The notes below the pieces were generated by a model. It had not been told where the DNA came from, made no database searches, and was given only the letters and a program-made list of their open reading frames with translations. This document shows positions 46,149-55,995 of a stretch of 64,000 nucleotides of DNA, piece by piece (position 1 is the first letter of the stretch; each line of letters starts with the position of its first letter). The position numbers were made by a program, and so were the translations under genes. Source of the stretch: Plazaster borealis (taxonomy: Eukaryota > Echinodermata > Asteroidea > Forcipulatida > Labidiasteridae); NCBI GenBank assembly GCA_021014325.1, contig JAJGQC010000044.1:104448-168447 (forward strand), given 5' to 3'.

Positions 46149-46534
46149 TTTAAAGGCACTGAACACTTTTGGTAATTACTCAAAATATATATTAGCATAA
46201 AAACTTACCTAGTAACTAGCAGTGGAGAGCTGTTGATAGTATAAAACATTGTGAGAAACAACTCCCTCTGAAGTAATGTAGTTTTTGAGAAAAAGGTATT
46301 TTCTCACTAACATATTTGAATCTTAAAAAGACTTCAGGCCTGAAGCCTTTTTCAGGCATCTGAAAGCACACAAATTTGTGCAACAAGGATGTTTTTCTTT
46401 CATTATTTTCATGCAACTTCGATGACCAATTGGGCCCAAATTTTCAGATGTTTATTATTTTATGCATATGTTGGGATACACAAAGTGAGAATACTGGTCT
46501 TTGACAATTACCAAACGTGTCCAGTACCTTTAAA
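46149..46534. mobile_element. MITE with TTTAAAGGCACTG ends, copy 2
   Basis: TTTAAAGGCACTGAACAC and CGTGTCCAGTACCTTTAAA are inverse ends. Interior is inverted relative to copy 1 at 32,104. It contains a GACTTCAGGCCTGAAGCC-type inner palindrome near 46,335. Confidence 0.85.
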
Positions 46535-46829
46535 AAAAATTATTTTAGACAAAATGATTTACAAATGGTTTACCTACAGTCGAAGCTATAAAATAGCAAA
46601 GGCACAAACCTACCTGTCATTTTGTGTTTGTTTTTAAACAAGAACAATAAAATATCTTTCACATTTGATGAGATGGTTGTTATTGTTTGGCTTTTGTTTT
46701 GTTTTCATTATTTACAGTTTTTGTTAGGAAAGAGTAGATGATGGGAGAAGACATTAATCTAAGAGGAATATAAAAGAGATTGAACATTGAGAAATGCTAA
46801 TGTCAATTGATTGTCTGGTTTGGAAATTA

Positions 46830-47250
46830 AATGGGGGTGGGTGGGGATATTGGTATAAGCATGATCAAAAATGCGGGGGTAGTTATAAGAATGATCTAAA
46901 ATGAGGGGGGGGGGTAGGTATAAGATTGATCAAAAATAGGGGGGGGTGGTTAGGTATAAGAATGATCAAAAATAGGGGGGGGGGGTAGGTATAAGAATGA
47001 TCAAAATTGGGGGGGGGGGGTTAGGTATAAGAATGATAAAAAATGGGGGGGGGTAAGTATAGAAAGATAAAAAATTATGGGAGAATATCCCCATTTTTGA
47101 TCTTTCTATACTTACAGAATTAAGAATGATGAAATAGAGGAGGGGATAATGAAACAAATTGGGAGGGGCTAGGTATAAGAATGATCAGGAGGGGGTACTT
47201 GGTAATATTGACAAAAAGGGGGGGGGTATGAGTGATCAAAGTAGGGGGAG
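46830..47250. repeat. G-rich minisatellite, about 37-bp unit
   Basis: About ten copies of G-runs followed by TAGGTATAAGAATGATCAAAAAT. Part of the array is inverted: TAAGTATAGAAAGATAAAAAAT (47,056) faces TTGATCTTTCTATACTTAC (about 47,098-47,116), which can fold into a hairpin. G-runs of 7-12 make one strand quadruplex-prone. Confidence 0.85.
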
Positions 47251-47863
47251 GGTAAACCTATAAGGATCATTCAAATCTTCATAAAATGAGTTGACCTTTT
47301 ATAAGCTACTTCAGCCCCTCGCAATACGGAACTTTCTATGCTGTTACTACCACCATGTCCCCTGTGTACGGTAGTAATAAAACTGATTCCTTACATACTA
47401 AAAGGATCAGCCTATCCCTTCAAACCTCCTTTCTATTTTTTTTTTTTTTAAAGGAAAAACAAGACAGCTGCAACATGATAGTTGTATCATTTTTCCTCAA
47501 CTGTCTTGAAATAATAGCAGGCTATACATTATATACATCAGAAATTATATGAAAATGGGAAATCAAGCACCCAAGGTTTATTTTCAACCAAACACCCCCC
47601 TGATGAAAAGTGCTAGGTCCCCATATTTATTCGGGAAATATCCCTCCGCCTCCTAGATTTTACTGTTGGAAACAAAAAGCTTTTCGCCATTTATTTTGGG
47701 AATCAGCAATCCAAGTTCAATTATTTGACAGAAATATATTTTTAAATGTGAAAATACCTTTGAATAAACTTTTAAACAGAAAAATGTTTAGGAACTTGAT
47801 GATCTCGGCGTAGGTATTTGATTTTTGGGGCTCGCTGTGATGAAATGCGGTCGCTTCGAAAAG

Positions 47864-47996
47864 ATGGCGCTAATCTCTAACACACATGTGTGTGGAAAAT
47901 TGTCAAGCTTCAGACGACGGGAAAACCACCCAAAATTGCACTTGTTGATCCACATGGAAAAGTTGGCACATTCTACAAGTATTGGAGAACATTCTG
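47864..47996 (+). CDS. Possible first coding exon, unknown
   Basis: AAGATGGCG (ATG at 47,864) is a good initiation/YY1-type context. The frame MALISNTHVCGKLSSFRRRE runs 44 codons to ATTCTG|GTAAGT, a strong donor. No later exon was identified among the transposons to the right, and no domain is recognised. Could be a chance open stretch. Confidence 0.3.
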
Positions 47997-48329
47997 GTAA
48001 GTTTTTGTTTGTTTTTTGAATCGTTATTTTTGATATAAATGATTTTTTTTTCCGGCCTTGTTATTTTTTCCAAAAAGACACATTTTCTTACCCGATGATT
48101 CGCACTGCATGCTGGGGTTGTTTTGTTTTCCACCGCATATTGTTGAATAACGTAAGTGTTAGTGATCATACATTTAAGCTGAACCTTTTATATAGTGTTG
48201 AAAAAAAGAGGAAATTGTGAAAAAGAAAAAAAAAAAAAATAATATGTCGTCACTCTCAAAATTGATTTTGTCGTTTTGGTTCATAGGTTGGATTACTACG
48301 CACATTACGTCAATGACATTATCATTAGG

Positions 48330-48751
48330 CCGGTCATACTAATTAGCGTCAACAGGCCCATTTCACGACAACTCAAGACAACTCCATGACAACTCAAAGA
48401 CAACTTAAGACAACAAGTTTAAAATACCATCAAATGTAATGGTTGTAATCAGAGTGTATCTGGAAACACGTTTAAACTGACTGGAAGTGGAACCATCGTG
48501 GATACATATTGTTCACGGGAAAATGTTTTTTCATAAAAAAATCAACTTTCTCCTCCCGTAGAACTGGCCGACCTGATGCTATTGCGCGTGCAATGAGAAC
48601 AATGACCGCCACCACTTACACCAGGCCTCCAACCTTTCAGCTTCAGTGGGTCAAAGGCCAAGGCTCCAAGGCTCCAAAAAGAGAGGGGCACCAAGGCCAA
48701 AGGGCAGGGGGGCTTTTCAAACTTTTATTTGTTAATGACTTATGTATACTC
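48330..48751. repeat. Segment repeated at 50.49 kb and inverted at 53.0 kb
   Basis: The block GAGTGTATCTGGAAACACGT to TTAATGACTTATGTATACTC occurs again at 50,487-50,610 (with a gap of about 140 bp). ACAACAAGTTTAAAATACCA to GACCTGATGCTATTGCGC occurs inverted at 53,060-53,250. Part of 48,615-48,710 resembles the CAGGCCT element. Confidence 0.65.
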
Positions 48752-48797
48752 TAGCCCACCTTGTTGAGCTGTAATGGCTCTCTTTTAACATCGGTCG
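48752..48797. mobile_element. Truncated foldback arm
   Basis: TAGCCCACCTTGTTGAGCTG through CATCGGTC equals the left end of 50,611-51,338, with the same left flank, then breaks into the next element. It is a duplicate of that end, not an independent insertion. Confidence 0.7.
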
Positions 48798-48949
48798 GAG
48801 TAACTATAGAATACAGGTACACTCGGAGCTCCCACTGCGCCTCCGCGGAGACGGAGTCGCGGTCACGTCGTTAGAATAGTAGTAAAGTGTATGAATGTAT
48901 TTTGTGCGACTGATACAACTGATAAAATGTTAGGGGCGTAGGGAGTCAA

Positions 48950-49562
48950 AGTGTGACGTGTATGGAAGGTGTGGGCAATGGCCGATGGAGGGCGTTTTTA
49001 GGAAGACGTGCGTGCCGGTGCAGCGCGTGAGGGCATGATGCGATCATGAAGACAGGGGAAGCTGGAGGCGCGGAGGCGCGGAGGCGCGGAGGCGCGGAGG
49101 CGCGGAGACGTGGTGTGGGCAATGGCCGATAGAGGGCGTTTTTAAGAAGACGTACTAGGCGGTGCAGCGCGTGAGAGGGCATGATGCGATCGTGAAGACG
49201 GGGAAGCTGGAGGCGCGGAGGCGCGGAGGCGGGGTGTGGGCAATGACAGCTAGAGGGCGTCTTTAGGAAGACGTACTAGGCGGTGCAGCGCGTTAGTGGG
49301 CATGTTGCGTTGGTGATGAGGGGTTTGGTGGAGGCGCGGAGGCGCGGAGACGTGGTGTGGGCAATGACCGATAGAGGGCGTTTTTAAGAAGACGTACTAG
49401 CCGGTGCAGCGCGTGAGAGGGCATGATGCGATCGTGAAGACGGGGAAGCTGGAGGCGCGGAGGCGCGGAGACGTGGTGTGGGCAATGACCGATAGAGGGC
49501 GTTTTTAAGAAGACGTACTAGCCGGTGCAGTGCGTGAGGGCATGATGCGATCGTGAAGACGG
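48950..49562. repeat. GC-rich minisatellite, 120-150-bp units
   Basis: About five units with TGTGGGCAATGRCCGATAGA, GGGCGTTTTTAAGAAGACGT, GGTGCAGCGCGTGAG and a variable run of the 9-mer GGAGGCGC(G). The 9-mer number varies between units, so there is a repeat within a repeat. Confidence 0.85.
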
Positions 49563-50284
49563 GTGAAATGATCCTCTAATGGGGTCATGCATAACGGCAA
49601 TAATATTCATATTAATGGAATTCGGGCTTTCTTTCCCTTCTTGAAATGATCCTCTAATGGGGTCATGTATTACGGCAATATTAATATTATTTACATGGAA
49701 TTCGTTCGTTCTTTGGCTTCTTGAAATTATACTCTAATGTGGTCATGTATTTCGGCAATATTAATATTATTTACATGGAATTCGGCTTTCTTTCTTCTTG
49801 AAATTATACTCTAATGGGGTCATGTATTACGGCAATATTAATATTATTTACATGGAATTCGGGCTTTCTTTCCCTTCTTGAAATGATCCTCTAATGGGGT
49901 CATGTATTACGGCAATATTAATATTATTTACATGGAATTCGGGCTTTCTTTCCCTTCTTGAAATGATCCTCTAATGGGGTCATGTATTACGGCAATATTA
50001 ATATTATTTACATGGAATTCGGCTTTCTTTCCCTTCTTGAAATGATCCTCTAATGGGGTCATGTATTACGGCAATATTAATATTATTTATATGGAATTCG
50101 GGCTTTATTTCCCTTCTTGAAATGATCCTCTAATGGGGTCATGTATTACGGCAATATTAATATTATTATATGGAATTCGGGCTTTATTTCCCTTCTTGAA
50201 AAGATCCTCTAATGGGGTCATGTATTACGGCAATATTAATATTATTTATATGGAATTCGGGCTTTATTTCCCTTCTTGAAATGA
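49562..50284. repeat. 80-bp tandem array, 9 copies
   Basis: Units of 78-80 bp contain TTGAAATGATCCTCTAATGG, GGTCATGTATTACGGCAATA, TTAATATTATTTACATGGAA and TTCGGGCTTTCTTTCCCTTC. Differences between units are few, suggesting recent expansion. Confidence 0.95.
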
Positions 50285-50610
50285 TTAAAATAAATTGACA
50301 GCACAGTTGTGCATTTTCGAGCCTAATGAGGGCGCTGTTGTGCATCTTTCAGAGTGCCCCCTAGGTTGCCAAATATTTATAATTAAGCAACAGAGCGCGA
50401 TGTACGTATGAACGTGACCGCGACTCCGTCTCCGCGGAGGCGCAGTCATAGCTTCGAAGTGTACCTGCATTCTATAGTTGTGCCTCAGAGTGTATCTGGA
50501 AACACGTTTAAAACTGACTGGAAGTGGAACCATCAAAATGTTTTTTCATAAAAATAGTCAACTTTCTCTCCGTTTTCAAACTTTTATTTGTTAATGACTT
50601 ATGTATACTC

Positions 50611-51338
50611 TAGCCCACCTTGTTGAGCTGTAATGGCTCTCTTTTAACATCGGTCTTATAACACTCACCATTGATTAGAGAGAAATTTAGGGAGAATTTT
50701 GCGATCAAAGAGGTACATGTATGACTTGCTCGTACGTATGATTCACTGCCTGCTGATCGTGAGAAGTCGGGGCACCTGGCTGATCTGTCCGCGCGTGTTG
50801 TATGGCGTATTATGAATATGCATCAGATGACGTCACGGGAAGCTATAGCACTTCGGAGCTCGATGTGTGCGCGTGCATGGCAAGTCATGAATATGCATAA
50901 GGTGACGTCGCGCGGCGCTTGCATGCTGTAGGCTTCCTCGCTCGTGCATATTCATGAACAGCCGGGCGCCCTGACTTTCTCACGATCAACAGGCAGTGAA
51001 GCAGAAGTTAAATGGCGGCCCCGTTACGAGACGAACTTCAATGTAATTTTTGTACACATTTTTTTTTTGCCATTTTCAAATCATCATATCTGGACAAAGG
51101 CATCATTTGGTGAGCCCTGGAATATGTCACAAAGATTGTAAGGATGTAAGGAACAAAGTGAGGGAGGTTGGAGTAGTATGTGATGTTTATAAGTGGGAGA
51201 AATTTGCGATCAAAGAGGTATGACTTGCTCGTACTTTTAAACTACGCGTTTAAGACATGTATGGATGGTGGGCTGTAATGGTGAGTGTTATAAGACCGAT
51301 GTTAAAAGAGAGCCATTACAGCTCAACAAGGTGGGCTA
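50611..51338. mobile_element. Foldback element, intact copy, 9-bp duplication
   Basis: The ends TAGCCCACCTTGTTGAGCTG and the inverse are flanked by TGTATACTC on both sides (50,602-50,610 and 51,339-51,347). It contains the same arms as 34,997-45,389, with internal short inverted blocks (GAATATGCATAAGGTGACGT). It serves as the empty-site reference for the insertions in the larger copy. Lacks any transposase. Confidence 0.88.
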
Positions 51339-51347
51339 TGTATACTC

Positions 51348-52295
51348 CAACACGCTCACTTGACAAAAAATCGTTGCCCCAGAACACAGAATTCTTGGAA
51401 AAAATCATACAGACAAAATATTAAGAAAGTTAATTCCCTAAGTGCTCATCTGAAAAAATATCAATCCCGGATCACCATCGCCCCAACTCCCCACCCAACC
51501 CCAAGGCTCAATAAAATATGTTGTTCGGAAAATTCAACCTTGAAGTTGAATATAAAATTCTTGAAAAACAATTTTTTAAAAATAAATATGATTATGAAAA
51601 TGAAAACGAATCCCCAACGCCAAATAATCTCACCCAAAAAACCCCGCGTCTAAACGTTAGCACTTTGCTGCTACTCAAGCCAATTCGACCTCGTGCTTTT
51701 TCTTTACGTCTGTTATGGGATTGCATGACGATGGATCAATATTGAATTGATAGATATGATAAAGATTTACGAAATTTTTGCACCGTTAACTAGTCCGATT
51801 TTGACATTTCCACGCGTGTACACAAACGTTTGTTTGGCGACGAAAAAGAAAGTTGCAAGGCAGGCAGGTCGCTGGTTCACAAACACTTATCCAATACATT
51901 GATCCAAAAGAACAAGCCTTGGATACCAGCGAAATAGCGAGAAAAAAACATAGACTGGATCCCACTTCCGCCCCATCCCCTACACATGCAGATTTCAATA
52001 GACAGAATCAATGCGAAAATGTGTAATTCAGTGTAGGGACCTGTAGCCAGTCTATACATTAGAGTAGTCTGGTGCCGTGCTTTTAGTAGTGATCAACTCA
52101 ACAACGTTTGATATGGTTGCCATGCCACATTCTCCACGCACTGCAAGTACTTCGGTATTTTGCACGATGCATGGCAAGCAGCATTATGAAAACTAGTGTG
52201 CGGGAGCGTACGCTACGTACGTCCAGAAACAATTTGACCTTAATTAAATGGGTCACAAAGTTAACATTATTTTTAATAACACTTTCAAATACATA
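51348..52295. other. Intergenic DNA
   Basis: No gene could be supported. Overlapping open frames of 60-97 codons have no motif or splice support. Confidence 0.4.
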
Positions 52296-52435
52296 ATGTA
52301 ATGGAGTGGAAAGGGGCACGACGGCCAAGTGGCCGTAAGTTACGTGTTTTTTAAAGGGGCATCACGGCAATTCACCTGGGCATCGCGGCAATGGCCGCTG
52401 GTGGCCGCTGTTAAGGTTAAGGCCTGCATTACACT
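52296..52435. mobile_element. Fragment related to the CAGGCCT element
   Basis: GGGGCACGACGGCCAAGTGG and CATCGCGGCAATGGCCGCTG resemble the GGCCGT-rich interior of 40,618-41,318; near 52,421 it ends AAGGCCTGCATTAC, close to that element's terminus. One end only. Confidence 0.45.
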
Positions 52436-52519
52436 ACAGGTAAGTGCAATTTTTAAGTCGAGAATGGTGCCCACACACTCATGTCAATGTAAGAAACTCT
52501 TCATATTAGTTTTATATTA

Positions 52520-52690
52520 GTTTTATATGTATTTCTTTGTTTCTTTTTTTTCTTTCATTATTTCTTCTGTCTCAATTTCTTTTTGTCCTCTCCTTCTTTA
52601 TTTCTTTCTTAATTTCTGTCTCTATTTCTTTCTTTATTCATTTGTTTATTCCTAAATTTGTTTTTTCATTATTTATTAATTCATCTGACA
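52520..52690. repeat. T-rich low-complexity tract
   Basis: (TTTCTT)-like pyrimidine-rich sequence with TTTATTT and TTCTTTCTT blocks. No gene. Confidence 0.7.
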
Positions 52691-53030
52691 ACAATATGTT
52701 ATGAAATAGTTACATTTTTTAAAATGCTCACAGGCGCTTTACAAGACGTCAAAAGTAAAAAAGCAGAGACTTATACAGAATAAAATACACGGAGAGAATA
52801 ATAAAATCAGGCAAAATGATAGTAAGCAAGACTCTGTAAAAAATTAATTAAAACATATGTAAATTACAGTGGAAAAACATTAAGAAACATTCATTATTTT
52901 AAAAACATTCAATGATTTGATAAGGAAAGGAGTTAATTCATCATACTACTTTGGTGCTTTCTTACTATGTCAACCCCCCTTACCGACACTGTACACAAGG
53001 GTAGTTCCCAACCCCTAACACAAACCCACC
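52690..53030. other. Intergenic DNA
   Basis: AT-rich, nothing recognised. Confidence 0.4.
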
Positions 53031-53265
53031 CATATCATAATGGTGCGGTCCAAAAGTCATTGCGCAAGCGCAATAGCATCATGTCGGCCAGTTCTACGGA
53101 CGGAGAAAGTTGACTATTTTTTACGAAAAAACCCCATTTTTCTCGTGAAAAATATGTATGCACGATGGTTCCAGTCAGTTTTAAACGTGTTTCCAGATGC
53201 ACTCTGATTACAACCATTGTATTTGATGGTATTTTAAACTTGTTGTCTGAACTGTTCTAAGACTT

Positions 53266-53478
53266 GGGTGTGATCCTTGGTTAAATGGCAGTATCAGGTT
53301 GTAACTTCTGAACTGGCGCTCCAAACTAAGAGATATTGCCAAAATAGGGAGACCGCCAACATTTTGGGGCTAAATGGCTCAGTTGGTGGAGCACTGACTC
53401 GATAATCCGGAGGTAATCCGGAGGTAATCCGGAGGTCGCAGGTCCAAATCTCTTTCCAGTCAATTTCCAAAACTGTTT
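53266..53478 (+). mobile_element. Composite SINE with tRNA-like module, copy 2
   Basis: ATGGCTCAGTTGGTGGAGCA (A-box) and GGTCGCAGGTCCAAATCTC (B-box) form a tRNA-like module preceded by about 110 bp shared with the copy at 5,876. GGTAATCCGGA is repeated about three times between the boxes, lengthening the anticodon region. Confidence 0.65.
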
Positions 53479-53609
53479 ATTAACTTTTATAGGTATATTT
53501 GTTTTATAGCTCAATGTTTTAACTGTTTTTCTATTTAAATTTACACACAGACAAAACTTTGTTTTTGTTTGTTTGACCTCCACAATGCACAGATGGTGCT
53601 TCTTTGTGT

Positions 53610-53815
53610 CAGTACCTTTTTAAAAACTTTAAAAAAATGTCACAGAAGTGCCTCCTATAAGAAAATCAGTCTTTTCCCTTAACAAATGTCCCTCTGGCAA
53701 AATTGCTTTTGCCAGTAAAAAAAAAACTTTTAAAATGCAACAGAAGTGCCTCCTATAAGAAAATCAGTCTTTTCCCTTAACAATGGTCCTCTGGCAAAAT
53801 TTGCCAGTTATAGCA
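53610..53815. repeat. Tandem duplication, about 107-bp unit
   Basis: CAGAAGTGCCTCCTATAAGA through TCCCTTAACAA and CTCTGGCAAAATT is present twice. Confidence 0.85.
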
Positions 53816-54209
53816 CCTTCGGGACCATTCCTATTCCAAGGGGTGCCATGGTCACTGGTCATGGTGGTCTGGCTTGCTAGGTCAGTGTTAAAAAGGATTT
53901 ATATGAAATATGGACACATGCAAAAGCGGAGTAACTTGGAAATGACAAGCTAACTGGTCCTGCTGGAAATGTTTAGGCCAAACTCTGAAAATAGTACATC
54001 TTAACTACACCCCTAAACTTAGATTTATCTTACACTGCTGCTGGCAAGGATGTTGTTTTTTACCCAGACTTAAACTATAAACAACGTGAAACTTTATGTT
54101 TTCTTGCAAAGAACAACCAATCTTACATTTAACATCTATGAAAATATTTGCAGGCATTACTATGACACCCAAATTCCTTAAATTTATTTTTTTATTCAAC
54201 TTTTAAATT

Positions 54210-55156
54210 CAGGGCTTGAATTTGGGGAAAAATCCACAAGACCGCAGGGCTTGTTGCTCAGAATTTTTACTGGACCAGAACATTTTTACAAAACCAAAGT
54301 CATATGAGAAGAAAAATCCCAAACGCCACAAAAACACACCAAAAGTTAACTTGTTTTTTCATACTTCTGCGCCTGTGCAAGTTTTTCACTTGCAGATTGC
54401 TTAAAACAGGCAGTTTTTGCTTTGAAACCCCTTTGATAAATTTCCACATACCTTCTTTTTACACGATGTTTGCTGCCATAGAAAAATGAAATAAGTTTTG
54501 ACGATCGTTTGGACAGGACAACAACGTTGTCAAAATTGAACATACGAAGCATGAAAAGACGTGTGGAAACAAGACGTTACTTTTAATCCATGCAACACAG
54601 GGATGTGTGGTGTTGAAAGAATACAACCTATACGTCATTAATACGATTTCAACACTGTATAATTCGTTGGTGTAAGGTATCAGACCTTAAAGTGACATCA
54701 TGACATGCACATGGTCAGTGGTAAACGAACGAAGCACTGTACTGTGGTGTTCCGCCGGGCACCAGTACAAACATCACGTATGCACGGAGGGTGCTGTTTG
54801 CTCGTCCCCCTGGGTGCCTAAAGCATGGTTTGAGCCCAGTGCAGTGGTCGTGGGCATGAGCAAACTGGATAGGGAACTTTGCGGCACGTAGAACGGTTGG
54901 CCGGGTTTGATGTTCAGCGCTCAGAAATAATTTGACGACAACAAATAAAACAAAACAAATTTAAACTGAGATTTAAATACATTTATTTAATGAAAGATTA
55001 TTCATTTCATGTTAATAATAATACTTTTATTATGTAAAAACCAAACCAAAAACACAAGACCGCCGGACTTGTTAAAGTTTACAAGTACAAAGTTTACTGG
55101 ACCGACGCTAAAATCACTGGCCTCGACCTGTGGTCCAGTGTTAATTTTGAGCCCTG
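54210..55156. mobile_element. hAT-like TIR element, CAGGGCT ends
   Basis: CAGGGCTTGAATTTGGGG and the inverse of TTAATTTTGAGCCCTG are imperfect ends. Subterminal CACAAGACCGC..GG.CTTGTT and TACTGGACC blocks occur on both sides, in the same family as 34,237-34,582. No clear 8-bp duplication and no transposase. Confidence 0.6.
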
Positions 55157-55523
55157 CAAATCAAGTTTTCTTTAAATGTTAGATCCATCATTACTGTTGA
55201 ATGATGACTGTAACATTCAATGTGATCCCCACTGCCAGCATGTCCAGCAAGTTTACAAATTGAAACCTTTCCTCAACCTTAGCCTTTACCCCCAAAATTT
55301 GCCTACATTTTCAGTGAATGATTTCCCATGCATAGCAAAATGCTACACAAAATGTATCAGTTGCTACTCAAAAATCATCATTTGCTACTGAATAGCATCA
55401 GTGTGTACAAAACATGTTCAGTCCAAATATTTTACTACACAAATTGCTTAATTTAAGATCATTCCCTAATTGGTATGCTACACAATTATTACTTGTTATT
55501 ATTATGCTCCCATCTTCACTTAG
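55157..55523. other. Spacer before unit B
   Basis: Nothing recognised. The homology with unit A starts abruptly at TTCATTTGATAGAAAATAAA near 55,526. Confidence 0.5.
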
Positions 55524-55995
55524 TTTCATTTGATAGAAAATAAAGGTTGTCAGTTGGATTGAGCCGACGCCAGTTTTTGGTTGTCCTGGGCATTGGGCGA
55601 TAGGATTTGTCAACCCCTGGGTTTAAATGTGTGTATTTTGTTATTCCATGGAGAGACCTCCATGTTACTCACACATGTACAACATTTATTTCAAAATGAT
55701 GCATTTAGGTTTTTAATACAAACTTATAGGGCATGTATTAAGCTTCAAAATGGCAGAAAATACAGCTCTATAGGTGCTATTCTCTTTGAGATATGGACGT
55801 TTTAATTTAAAGGTATCACTAATTAGCTATAAGTTTGTAAGCGTGTATCTCACTAATTAAGAGGCCTACATGCTGTTTCTTCTGAGTCCCAATCGATCCC
55901 TACAATTTGAAACAAATCTGAGAGGTCAAGGGAAATTCTTAGTTGATTTGACATGGAATGACCCCTATTATTTCATTCCTTTTCCTTCACAACAG

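Larger units (their letters stand above)
48803..50478. mobile_element. TIR element made of two tandem arrays
   Basis: ACTATAGAATACAGGTACAC at the left and its near-inverse at the right continue through CTGCGCCTCCGCGGAGACGG and AGTCGCGGTCACGT (about 70-bp arms with mismatches). The interior is almost entirely tandem repeats (48.95-49.56 and 49.56-50.28 kb). No clear target duplication was seen. Confidence 0.7.

Noticed and set aside
51360..51745. Overlapping 97- and 75-codon frames
   Set aside because: AT-rich, Lys/Asn/Thr-rich composition without splice sites or motif.
52520..52690. Polypyrimidine tract as a splice or promoter signal
   Set aside because: Low-complexity T-rich sequence with no adjacent exon.
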